DNA of 32,941 nt. Origin: Woeseiaceae bacterium (GTDB lineage Bacteria > Pseudomonadota > Gammaproteobacteria > Steroidobacterales > Woeseiaceae). The first letter of the stretch is position 1, and each line of letters starts with the position of its first letter. Positions 1-7,411 of this stretch are shown here, in pieces. The position numbers and the translations under genes are program-made. The notes beneath the pieces were generated by a model, which was not told where the DNA came from, searched no databases, and worked only from the letters and a program-made list of their open reading frames with translations. The stretch lies in NCBI GenBank assembly GCA_030065915.1, contig JASJCQ010000032.1, positions 1 through 32,941 of the forward strand, in the 5' to 3' direction.

Positions 1-357
1 GCGTCGATGGTCGTGCTCAATTACACGCTGCAATTCCTCTCGGAAGACCAGCGCGATTCACTGATACGGCGGATCTACGAGGGCCTCAATCGGAACGGAC
101 TGCTGCTGCTGTCAGAGAAGGTGATCGACGAGAATCCCGCGATGGAGGCGCTGCTGATCGACCTGCATCACGAGCACAAGCGCCGCAATCATTACAGCGA
201 GCTCGAGATCAGCCGGAAACGCAGCGCGCTGGAGAATGTGCTGGTGCCGGAAAAGGTATCCGCGCACCGCGCGCGTCTGGAGGCCGCGGGCTTCACCGAC
301 ATCGCGGTCTGGCTCCGTTACTTCAATTTCGTCTCCATCATCGCGATCAAGCGGTGA
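1..357 (+). CDS. cmoA: CmoA, carboxy-S-adenosyl-L-methionine synthase (C-terminal part)
   Basis: The 5' end lies outside the window; about 118 C-terminal residues are visible. CmoA makes carboxy-SAM from SAM and prephenate in the cytoplasm, the donor for the cmo5U34 modification of tRNA wobble uridines. The visible part matches my recollection of the E. coli CmoA C-terminus: MVVLNYTLQFL, then the LLLLSEK strand, HHEHKRRNHYSELEIS and the RSALENV segment, ending in the Rossmann-type strand FNFVSIIAIKR. The TGA stop overlaps the GTG start of cmoB by four bases (GTGA), which implies translational coupling. Identification is confident because the cmoA-cmoB order is conserved in Gammaproteobacteria. 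Confidence 0.95.
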   Translation, partial: ASMVVLNYTLQFLSEDQRDSLIRRIYEGLNRNGLLLLSEKVIDENPAMEALLIDLHHEHKRRNHYSELEISRKRSALENVLVPEKVSAHRARLEAAGFTDIAVWLRYFNFVSIIAIKR

Positions 358-1322
358 TTTTCGATTTCGACAAACTCTCCGGCCTGCTGTCCGAGCTCGA
401 TCTCGACGAGTGGCACTCGGCGCTCGAGCGGCTCGTCGCCGCCAGGCTCTCGCCGGAAGCGCATGGCAATCTCGGGGAATGGGAAGCCGCGATCCGTGAA
501 CTGCCGGCACTAGACACGCGGAACGCGGATCTGAACGCGGCCACCGTCGGCGTCGGCCTGGCCGCGGACCCGGATGGCGACGCGCTGGTGACCGGCCTGA
601 AGAGGCTGATGCCCTGGCGCAAGGGCCCGTTTCGTGTCGGGCCGATTGCGATGGACACCGAGTGGCGATGTGACATGAAGTGGGCGCGCCTCGAGCAACA
701 CATCTCGGCGCTGGACGGTCGGCGCGTCCTCGATATCGGCTGTGGCAACGGCTATTACTCGTATCGGATGATCGGCGCTGGCGCCAGGCTTGTCGTCGGC
801 CTCGACCCTACGTTGTTGTTCGTCGCGCAGTTTGCTGCGCTGACACGTTACCTGCCATCGGAACGAATCAGCGTTTTGCCTCTGCGCCTCGAGGAACTGC
901 CTGCCGGACGCCGTGCGTTCGATACGGCCTTCTCGATGGGTGTTCTGTATCACCAGCGGTCTCCGCTGGATCACCTGAGGCAAATCAGGAGCCATTTACG
1001 CGCCGGCGGCGAGCTGGTGCTCGAAACTTTGATCCTGCCAGGTGACGAAGCGATGGCCCGCACACCAGAGGACCGGTACGCGCGCATGCGAAATGTCTGG
1101 TTGCTGCCCACCGTTCCTGAGCTCAGGGTCTGGATGGATCGCTGCGGCTTCAAGGATATCGAACTGATCGATGTCAGCGTGACAACGACGGACGAACAGC
1201 GATCGACCGACTGGATGACCTTCGAATCGCTGCGCGAGGCGCTCGACCCGGACGACCCGTCACGAACCGTCGAAGGCTGGCCGGCACCCCGGCGAGCGAT
1301 CCTGAAGGCGCTGGCCACTTGA
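354..1322 (+). CDS. cmoB: CmoB, tRNA U34 carboxymethyltransferase
   Basis: A 322-residue protein, close to the 323 of E. coli CmoB. It transfers the carboxymethyl group from carboxy-SAM to 5-hydroxyuridine at tRNA position 34, giving cmo5U and wider wobble decoding. Seen: the CmoB-type segment LMPWRKGPF (residues 85-93), DTEWRCDMKW after it, the SAM-binding loop VLDIGCGNGYYSYRMIGAGA (about 125-144), the FSMGVLYHQRSPL segment, and the C-terminal DVSVTTTDEQRST and TVEGWPAPRRA blocks. The start is GTG at 354, inside the cmoA stop, with no better in-frame alternative nearby. Nothing is missing from the catalytic core. Confidence 0.96.
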   Translation: MIFDFDKLSGLLSELDLDEWHSALERLVAARLSPEAHGNLGEWEAAIRELPALDTRNADLNAATVGVGLAADPDGDALVTGLKRLMPWRKGPFRVGPIAMDTEWRCDMKWARLEQHISALDGRRVLDIGCGNGYYSYRMIGAGARLVVGLDPTLLFVAQFAALTRYLPSERISVLPLRLEELPAGRRAFDTAFSMGVLYHQRSPLDHLRQIRSHLRAGGELVLETLILPGDEAMARTPEDRYARMRNVWLLPTVPELRVWMDRCGFKDIELIDVSVTTTDEQRSTDWMTFESLREALDPDDPSRTVEGWPAPRRAILKALAT

Positions 1323-1362
1323 CCCCCGTTCTTAGCTTCTCTAATTTCTGTCATAACAGAAA
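1319..1362 (+). promoter_or_regulatory. Candidate promoter with palindromic operator for the GbsR-like regulator
   Basis: A -35-like TTGACC at 1319-1324 overlaps the cmoB stop and is followed after 17 nt by a weak -10-like TAATTT (1342-1347). Just downstream is a perfect inverted repeat, TTTCTGT-cata-ACAGAAA (1345-1362), covering the expected transcription start. A dyad at that place suits autorepression by the winged-helix protein encoded 15 nt downstream. The repeat is seen directly; the promoter and the regulator assignment are inference. Confidence 0.5.
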
Positions 1363-1376
1363 ATTGAGAAAGCGCC

Positions 1377-1907
1377 ATGGAATTGACACCGGCCGTTCAG
1401 AAATACGTCCTCCACTGGGGTGAGATGGGCACACGCTGGGGAACCAACCGCACCGTCGCGCAGATTCAAGCCCTGCTCTACCTGTCGCCGTCACCCATGC
1501 ATGCCGACCAGATCTGCGAACTGCTCTCGGTCGCACGTTCCAACGTCAGCACGAGCATCCGCGAGCTGCAGAGTTACGGACTCGTTCGAATGACGCACAC
1601 ACTGGGCGACCGTCGCGACTACTTCGAGACCATTCACGATGTCTGGGAGTTGTTCCGGGTCATCATCGAGCAACGCAAGCAGCGCGAGCTGAACCCGACG
1701 CTGACGATGTTGAAAAGCTGCGCGGCAGACATCGAGAACGAGACAGAGACCGACCCGGTGACCAAAGAACGCATTCGCAACATGCTGGAATTCGTTCAGA
1801 ACACCAGCACCTGGTACGAAGACATACGAGAGATTCCGTCGCCGGTGCTGATGAAGATAATGCGGCTGGGCAGACGCATAACGAAATTTGTCAGCAAGAA
1901 AGCCTGA
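1377..1907 (+). CDS. GbsR/MarR-family winged-helix transcriptional regulator
   Basis: A 176-residue cytoplasmic protein. Residues about 20-90 form a MarR-type winged helix: LYLSPSPMHADQICELL, then SNVSTSIRELQSYGLVR as recognition helix, and MTHTLGDRRDYFET as the wing. The opening KYVLHWGEMGTRWGTNRTVAQIQA and the helical C-terminus containing TMLKSCAADIE resemble the GbsR subfamily, whose Bacillus member represses glycine-betaine genes in response to choline. The ligand here is unknown. The gene follows cmoB by 54 nt but has its own promoter-like region with a palindrome. GAGAAAG upstream of ATG 1377 may serve as ribosome-binding site. It converges on the lipoprotein gene at 1932, leaving 24 nt between stops. 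Confidence 0.85.
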   Translation: MELTPAVQKYVLHWGEMGTRWGTNRTVAQIQALLYLSPSPMHADQICELLSVARSNVSTSIRELQSYGLVRMTHTLGDRRDYFETIHDVWELFRVIIEQRKQRELNPTLTMLKSCAADIENETETDPVTKERIRNMLEFVQNTSTWYEDIREIPSPVLMKIMRLGRRITKFVSKKA

Positions 1908-1931
1908 CCGGCAGGCTCGCTCGCGCTCGTC

Positions 1932-2714
1932 TCAGAGGCAATCGGCTACGGTAGACGTGCCAATGGCCGACTGTTCTCGTGAATACCAGATCGCCGTGCG
2001 CCGGATTTCAGTGGCCGGGCCGCCATGAACGACATCGGCCGGCCGGTATACGTAGCCGCCTGGCAGGTAAGCATCGCTGACTGCGTTGCCGGCGAAACAC
2101 TCCGCGTAATCCAGAGATCCCGCGACGAGATAGGACTCCCGGTTTGCCAGCGAAAGCTGCCACGTCAATTCTGCCCCGGGCTCCAGTCGCGTGAGCCAGG
2201 TCAATGCGCCGCTGCCCGGATCCGAGCGAAGGATCTTCTGCGACACGCCGTCAACGTCGGTCGGCTCCCATTCGATCAGTCGACTGTCAAGAATCAGTGG
2301 CGTCCTGATCATCGACTCCGGGTGCGTCTGGTTGACCGCGTAGAGGATCCGCGCGCCGTCGTAGCTCTTCAGGTTGAATCCGAGTGAGCCCGAAGGCAGG
2401 AAGGCATACCCGCCGGGATTCAGGACCAGGTCGTCGCCGAGTGTCAGCTGACCTGCAAGAACGAAGATCTCGATCGACAGGCCGGGAGAGGCGCCGCTAC
2501 TGCCACTCCACGCGATCGGAAGGTCGATTCGGTAGCTGCCGGTGCGAAGACTCGGGTCGGCGTTAAAGCGCTTCGCTCGCACGCCCGGCAATTCCGCGAG
2601 GAAAACGTCTGAGAGGCTATCCGTAACCACATATGCCGGGTACGGAAGCTTCGGTGGCGAAGCTGAGCAGGCGACGAGCCCGAGCAGCGAAATAAGTGCA
2701 ATCGTGCGTTTCAT
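1932..2714 (-). CDS. Cupin-like (DUF4437-type) lipoprotein
   Basis: A 260-residue protein with a lipoprotein signal, MKRTIALISLLGLVAC, with Cys16 as predicted lipidation site, so it is probably membrane-anchored in the periplasm or at the outer membrane. The body holds two cupin-like halves: a first one around GLSIEIFVLAGQLTLGDDLVLNPGGYAFLPSG and a second around GAELTWQLSLANRESYLVAGSLDYAE followed by LPGGYVYRPADVVHGGP. Two tandem cupins in a short secreted protein resemble the DUF4437 group. No enzymatic activity can be assigned. The second half retains a His (VVHGG) but an obvious full metal triad is not visible. A strong terminator lies about 20 nt upstream of the start codon, which is unusual. 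Confidence 0.7.
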   Translation of the reverse strand: MKRTIALISLLGLVACSASPPKLPYPAYVVTDSLSDVFLAELPGVRAKRFNADPSLRTGSYRIDLPIAWSGSSGASPGLSIEIFVLAGQLTLGDDLVLNPGGYAFLPSGSLGFNLKSYDGARILYAVNQTHPESMIRTPLILDSRLIEWEPTDVDGVSQKILRSDPGSGALTWLTRLEPGAELTWQLSLANRESYLVAGSLDYAECFAGNAVSDAYLPGGYVYRPADVVHGGPATEIRRTAIWYSREQSAIGTSTVADCL

Positions 2715-2734
2715 CGTTTGTCTTTTCTGAAATG

Positions 2735-2762
2735 AAAAAAGCCGCCTGGAAACCAGGCGGCT
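2735..2762 (-). terminator. Rho-independent terminator upstream of the cupin lipoprotein gene
   Basis: On the minus strand a stem of about 11 bp (arms 2753-2762 and 2740-2749, loop 2750-2752) is followed by six T's (2740-2735). It sits immediately upstream of the lipoprotein start (ATG at 2714), so it ends a transcript coming from the 2763-3070 region or acts as an attenuator in the lipoprotein leader. Read on the plus strand there is no T-run. Confidence 0.85.
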
Positions 2763-3155
2763 AAATCGTCACATAGATGGCAATCGCGTAAAACCTACCG
2801 TTGTCTTGAAGCTCGCTTCCTCGAACTGTTGCACAGACGATTCGGAGGGTTTCGGTGTGACAGGTAACTTAGTCTCCGGCTTGCACGGCCAGCGAAGCCG
2901 TGAGAACGAGCTGCGAGTTGAGAGGATTCCCGCAGTACGGCCGGAAACGCATAACTCCTTTATGGCAACCCGCCACACAATGCCTGATTGCATCTCATCT
3001 CCGTGCGTACCGAGTTGGTACGCTGGAAATACTACTATATGTGGTGCCTTAATGCGATATTCGCACTAGATGTAGAGTCAACATGAAAGTGCAGACCGAA
3101 CCGCAAGAAAACGGTAGGCTTTTGCGCTCTTCTCAACGGCGACAGGTGCAAAACC
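2763..3155. other. Intergenic region, candidate minus-strand leader or small RNA
   Basis: No convincing protein gene apart from a possible 28-codon plus-strand ORF at 3083. The region has several dyads: CACGGC...GCCGTG (2884-2902), CGTACC-gagtt-GGTACG (3006-3022) and TGCGA-tat-TCGCA (3053-3065). Read on the minus strand it leads straight into the terminator at 2735-2762, which suggests a structured transcript of up to about 300 nt. A minus-strand ORF of 74 codons (2769-2993) has low-complexity residue usage and no homology I recognise. On the plus strand TTGGTA (3015-3020) and TATATG near 3036 could be promoter elements for the transporter gene. I do not recognise a known riboswitch class. 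Confidence 0.4.
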
Positions 3156-3169
3156 TTGGAAAAAAGTAA
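3083..3169 (+). CDS. Possible 28-codon upstream ORF overlapping the transporter start
   Basis: ATG at 3083 opens a 28-codon frame (starting MKVQTEPQENG, ending QNLGKK) whose TAA at 3167-3169 lies 11 nt inside the transporter gene that starts at 3156. No strong Shine-Dalgarno sequence precedes it. The product is polar and basic with no signal or membrane segment. It could couple translation to the TTG-initiated transporter, or be a chance ORF. Confidence 0.2.
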   Translation: MKVQTEPQENGRLLRSSQRRQVQNLGKK

Positions 3170-4625
3170 CGAGATTTCGGGCAGAGCTACGCACCAGAAA
3201 GTCGGTTTGATTCTCGGGCCGGCAGTCGCTGCGTTCATGATTATCCTTGGCCCTCCCGAGTCTCTGACGACCCCGGCATGGCACGTCGCCGCGATGGGGC
3301 TCTGGATGGCCGTCTGGTGGGCGACCGAAGCGGTACCGATCGCCGTCACGGCGCTGCTTCCGATCGTTACATTCCCACTGCTCGGCATCTCCGACATTCG
3401 CGCCACGGTTCCACCCTATGCAGACAAGGTCATCTACCTGTTTCTCGGTGGCTTCATCGTTGCTTACGCCATGCAGCGCTGGGATCTTCATCGTCGCATC
3501 GCGCTGAACATTCTGCGGTTTGCCGGTGGCAACGGGCGATCGCTGGTCGGCGGCTTCATGATCGCCGCCGCCTTCCTGAGTATGTGGGTGATGAACACGT
3601 CGACGACGATGATGATGCTGCCCATAGCAATCTCGGTCATCATGGTGATCAGTCGCTCGGTGACCACTCTCGACGACAAAGGACGGGAGGACTTCCAATA
3701 TGCGCTGTTGCTGGGCATCGCCTACGGCGCGACGACTGGCGGCATTGCGACGCTGATCGGCACGGCGCCGAATGCACTGCTCGCCGGATTCATGTTGGAC
3801 AGCTACGGTGTGCAGATCGACTTCGCCAGCTGGATGCTGGTCGGCCTGCCGATCACGATCATCATGCTGCCGCTGATCTGGGTCGTGCTGACCCGTTTTG
3901 TATTCAAGGTTGATTTCCAGACATCCAACGAGGGCCGCGCCGAGCTTGAAAAGATGCGCAAAGACATGGGCGAGATCACCAACCCCGAGAAGCGAATCGC
4001 GATCGTCTTCAGCCTGATGGCGATCTTCTGGATCACGCGACCGCTGCTGACACAAATCCCGGGGCTCTCGGCGCTCGACGACTCCGGCATCGCGATGGCC
4101 GGGGCGCTCTCACTGTTCGTGATTCCGTCGGGCGACAAGCGAGACCCGATACTGATGCGTTGGCGCGAGGCCGAGAAACTGCCGTGGGGCGTACTGCTGC
4201 TGTTCGGCGGCGGCCTGACGCTGGCGAAGGCCGTGCAGGGTACCGGTCTCGCGGAGTGGCTGGGAACGAGCCTTCAGGCCTTTGGGGCCCTGCCCCCGAT
4301 CGTCATGATCGCAGCTATCGCCACACTGATTATTTTCCTGACCGAGCTGACGAGCAACACGGCAACGACGGCGACGTTCCTGCCGGTCGTCGGCGCTATT
4401 GCATTCGAGTCCGGCATCGACCCGATCCTGCTGACGATACCGGTCGCCCTGGCCGCGAGCTGCGCCTTCATGTTGCCCGTCGCGACACCGCCCAACGCGA
4501 TCGTATTCGGGTCAGGGCTGCTGCAAATTCCCAAGATGGCGCGTGCCGGGTTCGTCCTGAACCTGATCGGCATCGTGGTCGTCTCGGCGGTTGCCGCAAC
4601 GCTTGCCCCGCGGTTTCTCCACTAG
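3156..4625 (+). CDS. SLC13/DASS-family anion:sodium symporter
   Basis: A 489-residue inner-membrane protein of the divalent anion:Na+ symporter family, which imports dicarboxylates, citrate or sulfate with sodium. Seen: about 11-12 hydrophobic segments; the paired family signatures MNTSTTMMMLPI (residues about 147-158) and ELTSNTATTATFLPV (about 395-409), the Ser-Asn-Thr type motifs that bind Na+ and the substrate carboxylate; and GATTGGIATLIGTAPNALL after the first. The first motif reads Asn-Thr-Ser instead of Ser-Asn-Thr. The start is TTG at 3156, preceded by GACAGG; no ATG or GTG lies between the upstream stop and it, the next ATG being at residue 29. The substrate cannot be fixed from sequence. 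The FMN-binding protein gene follows by 15 nt. Confidence 0.88.
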   Translation: MEKSNEISGRATHQKVGLILGPAVAAFMIILGPPESLTTPAWHVAAMGLWMAVWWATEAVPIAVTALLPIVTFPLLGISDIRATVPPYADKVIYLFLGGFIVAYAMQRWDLHRRIALNILRFAGGNGRSLVGGFMIAAAFLSMWVMNTSTTMMMLPIAISVIMVISRSVTTLDDKGREDFQYALLLGIAYGATTGGIATLIGTAPNALLAGFMLDSYGVQIDFASWMLVGLPITIIMLPLIWVVLTRFVFKVDFQTSNEGRAELEKMRKDMGEITNPEKRIAIVFSLMAIFWITRPLLTQIPGLSALDDSGIAMAGALSLFVIPSGDKRDPILMRWREAEKLPWGVLLLFGGGLTLAKAVQGTGLAEWLGTSLQAFGALPPIVMIAAIATLIIFLTELTSNTATTATFLPVVGAIAFESGIDPILLTIPVALAASCAFMLPVATPPNAIVFGSGLLQIPKMARAGFVLNLIGIVVVSAVAATLAPRFLH

Positions 4626-4640
4626 CATTAGAGGTCAGGG

Positions 4641-5303
4641 ATGTCAGACGACTACAGCCAATCGAAACAGAACACCGTGCGGCAGATCCGCGAGAAGGCG
4701 GCGTACGATCGGGCCACGGTGCACGACATCCTGGACTCGGCCCTGTACGCCAGCGTCGCCTTCGTCCAGGACGGCAACCCGGTTGTCGTCCCGATGTTGT
4801 ACGGGCGCGAAGGGGAAACCCTGTTCCTGCACGGCGCGCGAAAGGCGCGGATCATCCGGCTGCTCGAGTCGACGTCGACCGCCTGCGTCAACGTTACGCA
4901 CATCGACGCGCTCGTAATTGCCCGATCGGCGTTCAACTCGTCGATGAACTACCGTTCAGCGACCGTGTTTGGCTCACCGCGGCTGGTGGAAGACCACGAA
5001 GAGAAATTGCACGCACTCCGGGTCATCACAGAGGCGACGATACCGAGACGCTGGGACGAACTCCGGAACCCGCACGTCAACGAAGTGAAAATGACGGGCG
5101 TTATCGCACTGAGCATCGAGTCCGCATCAGCAAAAGTGTCAGACAGAATGCCGGATGACGATGAGGCGGACTATGACCTACCGGTCTGGGCAGGCATCCT
5201 GCCATTGCGATCGGCGTTCACTGACTTACAGGCCGACGACCGGGTGCCTGAGGACATCACGCCCTCCGATCCACTTCGAGACCTCGAAGGAAAAGCGCTA
5301 TAG
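4641..5303 (+). CDS. Pyridoxamine 5'-phosphate oxidase-family flavin-binding protein
   Basis: A 220-residue protein resembling the COG3467 flavin-nucleotide-binding group. These small split barrels bind FMN or a related flavin; most lack a proven reaction. Seen: HDILDSALYASVAFVQDG (about 28-45) as the first strands, VPMLYGREGETLFLHG, the helix KARIIRLLE, then CVNVTHIDALVIARSAFNSS and MNYRSATVFG, a segment typical of the flavin-binding edge. The C-terminus is acidic. It begins 15 nt after the transporter gene, so they are probably co-transcribed. Its 3' end overlaps that of ogt: the two TAG stops form a shared CTATAG at 5298-5303. Confidence 0.82.
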   Translation: MSDDYSQSKQNTVRQIREKAAYDRATVHDILDSALYASVAFVQDGNPVVVPMLYGREGETLFLHGARKARIIRLLESTSTACVNVTHIDALVIARSAFNSSMNYRSATVFGSPRLVEDHEEKLHALRVITEATIPRRWDELRNPHVNEVKMTGVIALSIESASAKVSDRMPDDDEADYDLPVWAGILPLRSAFTDLQADDRVPEDITPSDPLRDLEGKAL

Positions 5304-5783
5304 CAGGGTCGCAGAGCCTTCCGCCTCGAGCCTGAGCAAGGCCGCCTTGGTCTCGAGGCCGCCCCCGAAACCGGTAAGCTTCCCGCTGCTGCCGATGACC
5401 CGGTGACACGGGATGATGATCGGGATCGGGTTGCGACCGTTCGCAGCGCCGACGGCTCGAACCGCCTTCGGGCTGCCGATCCGCTCGGCGATATCCTTGT
5501 AAGTGACGGTTTCGCCGTAGGGGATCGCCTGCAACGCGTCCAGGACCTGCCGCTGGAACGCGGTGCCGTCAGGGTTGAGCGGCAGTTCGAACGACTGCCT
5601 GCGCCCGTCGAAGTACTCATCGAGCTGACGGATAACCTCCTCGAAGGCCGACCGGTCTTCCGTCCATCCGGGGTCCGGATCGCGGCGCATCTTGCCGCTC
5701 GGGAATCCGACGACCGAAAGGCCGTCCTCATCGCCGGCGAGTAACAACGGTCCGATCGGCGATTCCATGTAGCAGAATTTCAT
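5298..5783 (-). CDS. ogt: Ogt-type methylated-DNA--protein-cysteine methyltransferase
   Basis: A 161-residue suicide repair protein that removes methyl or alkyl groups from O6-guanine (and O4-thymine) onto its own cysteine. Seen: the active-site motif IIIPCHRVIG with nucleophile Cys126, the helix-turn-helix region with GETVTYKDIAERIGSPKAVRAVG (about 90-112), including the arginine finger, and the C-terminal LTGFGGGLETKAALL. I chose ATG 5783 because GGAGGATAGTC lies directly before it; a 9-residue longer form is possible. The gene begins 2 nt after the stop of the ada-alkA fusion, so it is the distal gene of an alkylation-repair operon. It supplies the Cys methyltransferase domain that the fusion lacks. 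Confidence 0.93.
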   Translation of the reverse strand: MKFCYMESPIGPLLLAGDEDGLSVVGFPSGKMRRDPDPGWTEDRSAFEEVIRQLDEYFDGRRQSFELPLNPDGTAFQRQVLDALQAIPYGETVTYKDIAERIGSPKAVRAVGAANGRNPIPIIIPCHRVIGSSGKLTGFGGGLETKAALLRLEAEGSATLL

Positions 5784-5785
5784 GA

Positions 5786-7246
5786 CTATCCTCCGGTACT
5801 TGTCCGCCACAACAGCAATGCTGCGTAGGCGCGCCAGGGGCGCCAGGCCTCCGACAGATTCTCGAGTTCAGCGGGCTTGATGCGGCGACCCAGGCTCTCA
5901 TCGAAGGCGCGCAGCAGGCCAAGATCGGACGCCGGAAATGCATCCGGGTCTTTTAGCGCGCGCATTGCAATGTATTGTGCGGTCCAGTCGCCGATGCCAC
6001 GTATTTTCAACAGTTCCTGCCGGGTCTCGACAGGGTCGGCGTCTTCGTTGAGAGACAGGTCCCCTTTGACGACCGCTCGCGCAAGGTCGCGAATGCTCTG
6101 AATGCGGCTGCCGATCAGGCCCATGTCGTTAAACCTCGCGCGCGCCAGCCGTTCCGGTTCCGGAAAGTGCCGCGTGATGTCTGCATGGCCGTCGAACTGC
6201 ACGGCATCGCCATAACGCTCGGCGACGCGACCTGCCATGGTTGTCGCCGCCGCCACGGACACTTGCTGGCCCAGGATCGCGCGCACGGCGAGTTCGAATC
6301 CGTTCCAGACGCCGGGTACGCGAACTCCTCTCGCGTCCGGAAGCCGGCCTGCAAGCTCGGGATCGCGTTCCAGGCATGCCTCGATCTCTGCGACCGGCGC
6401 GTCTACGTCGAACATCGATCGAGCGCGCTGTACGATCGGGAAGATAGCGCTCGTCGGCACGCCGTGAATACTCACAGACAGCGAGCCTGGCTCGTCGTGT
6501 CGAACACGGATCAGTCCGTCGCTGCCGGCATGGCGGATGCTTCTTGTATATTCGTTCTGTCCGACGGACTCGACGCCGGGCGTTGCTCGAAAGACGAAGA
6601 AACCCAAGGCCTGGTCCCAGTCGAATGGTTCGCGATAGCGCAGACGAACGGTCAGGGCGTTGCCATCGATTTGGCGGCTGCGTCGCCTTGCCCGCAGCTC
6701 TCTTGGCGACCGCTGGTACGTCTTCCGGAACTCATCGTTGAAGCGGCGGACGCTCTGGTAGCCGGCCGCGAAGGCGACTTCGCGCAGCGGCAGGTCAGTC
6801 TGGTCGATGAGCCGCTTCGCAAAGTGCAATCGCTGCGTGTTCGCGACGGACAACGGGCTCGCTCCCAGGTGCTTCTGGAACAGTCGGCGCAGGTGGCGGG
6901 ACGTGACCCCGAGTCTCTCCGCCAGCACATCGACGCCGTCGTTGTCCAAGGCTCCGCTCTCGATCAGCCGAAGCCCGCGCCGGACCGTTGTCGACGTCCC
7001 CAGCCATGCCGGAGTGCCCGGTGCGGTTTCCGGCCGGCAACGCAGGCAGGGGCGAAGGCCCGCTTCGCTGGCGGCGGCCGCACTGGGATAGAACTCGATG
7101 TTCTCGCGTTTCGGCGCGTTCGCCGGACAGACCGGGCGACAGTAGATACCGGTCGTTCTGACGCCTACAAAGAAGCGACCGTCGAAGCGCGCGTCGCGAG
7201 ACAGTCGGGCCCGCTCGAAAATGGCTTGTTCTGCTGCTGCAATCAT
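5786..7246 (-). CDS. Ada-AlkA fusion: methylphosphotriester-sensing activator and 3-methyladenine DNA glycosylase
   Basis: A 486-residue fusion. Residues 1-75 are the Ada N-terminal zinc domain with Cys36, Cys40, Cys67 and Cys70 (YCRPVCPAN and GLRPCLRC); in E. coli Ada the matching first Cys accepts methyl from DNA phosphotriesters. Residues about 85-185 are an AraC-type double helix-turn-helix (GVTSRHLRRLFQKHLG, AGYQSVRRFNDEFRKTYQRSPRELR). Residues about 195-486 are AlkA: the N-terminal barrel, then a helix-hairpin-helix LLKIRGIGDWTAQYIAMRAL and catalytic Asp441 in PASDLGLL. Such fusions occur in Actinobacteria and Proteobacteria. A longer frame to 7357 would run through the peroxiredoxin terminator, so ATG 7246 is preferred. 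It has no Shine-Dalgarno sequence and a TATACT hexamer 7 nt upstream. Confidence 0.93.
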   Translation of the reverse strand: MIAAAEQAIFERARLSRDARFDGRFFVGVRTTGIYCRPVCPANAPKRENIEFYPSAAAASEAGLRPCLRCRPETAPGTPAWLGTSTTVRRGLRLIESGALDNDGVDVLAERLGVTSRHLRRLFQKHLGASPLSVANTQRLHFAKRLIDQTDLPLREVAFAAGYQSVRRFNDEFRKTYQRSPRELRARRRSRQIDGNALTVRLRYREPFDWDQALGFFVFRATPGVESVGQNEYTRSIRHAGSDGLIRVRHDEPGSLSVSIHGVPTSAIFPIVQRARSMFDVDAPVAEIEACLERDPELAGRLPDARGVRVPGVWNGFELAVRAILGQQVSVAAATTMAGRVAERYGDAVQFDGHADITRHFPEPERLARARFNDMGLIGSRIQSIRDLARAVVKGDLSLNEDADPVETRQELLKIRGIGDWTAQYIAMRALKDPDAFPASDLGLLRAFDESLGRRIKPAELENLSEAWRPWRAYAALLLWRTSTGG

Positions 7247-7281
7247 GCAATGCAGTATACGACGGTCGAACCGGCAAACTA
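7247..7281 (-). promoter_or_regulatory. Candidate leaderless promoter of the ada-alkA fusion
   Basis: On the minus strand TATACT (7259-7254) is a strong -10 hexamer ending 7 nt before ATG 7246, so transcription would start at or next to the A of the start codon. The best -35 candidate, TAGTTT (7281-7276, spacing 16), is poor, as expected for a promoter needing an activator such as methylated Ada. No obvious E. coli-style Ada box (AAAGCGCA) was seen. Confidence 0.45.
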
Positions 7282-7330
7282 GCCATATTCGGACCTCTAA
7301 GCTCAGGCCCTGGTCCGAGTCTCGTCCCAA

Positions 7331-7365
7331 CAAAAATGGCCGGAGCGCGAAGCGCATCCGGCCAT
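7331..7365 (-). terminator. Rho-independent terminator after the peroxiredoxin-glutaredoxin gene
   Basis: Arms ATGGCCGGA (7336-7344) and TCCGGCCAT (7357-7365) pair perfectly, with a further GCGC-gaa-GCGC pairing inside. On the minus strand the stem is followed by TTTTTG. It lies 47 nt after the peroxiredoxin stop and before the ada-alkA start, separating the two transcription units. Confidence 0.88.
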
Positions 7366-7411
7366 CGTTCGAGCTTTCGCGAGGCGGGAACCCCCGCGCG
7401 ACGTTGACGAC

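Noticed and set aside
2769..2993. 74-codon minus-strand frame before the orphan terminator
   Set aside because: No recognisable domain or plausible start with a Shine-Dalgarno sequence in this frame. A shorter frame starting after AAGGAG (about 2955) stops after 27 codons. Structured RNA seemed the better reading.
3078..4055. 325-codon minus-strand frame opposite the SLC13 gene
   Set aside because: Rich in His, Arg and Asp with no recognisable domain. The plus-strand frame carries clear DASS family motifs.
5975..7282. 435-codon plus-strand frame opposite the Ada-AlkA gene
   Set aside because: Shadow of a strongly supported fusion gene with Ada, AraC and AlkA motifs; its own sequence shows no domain.
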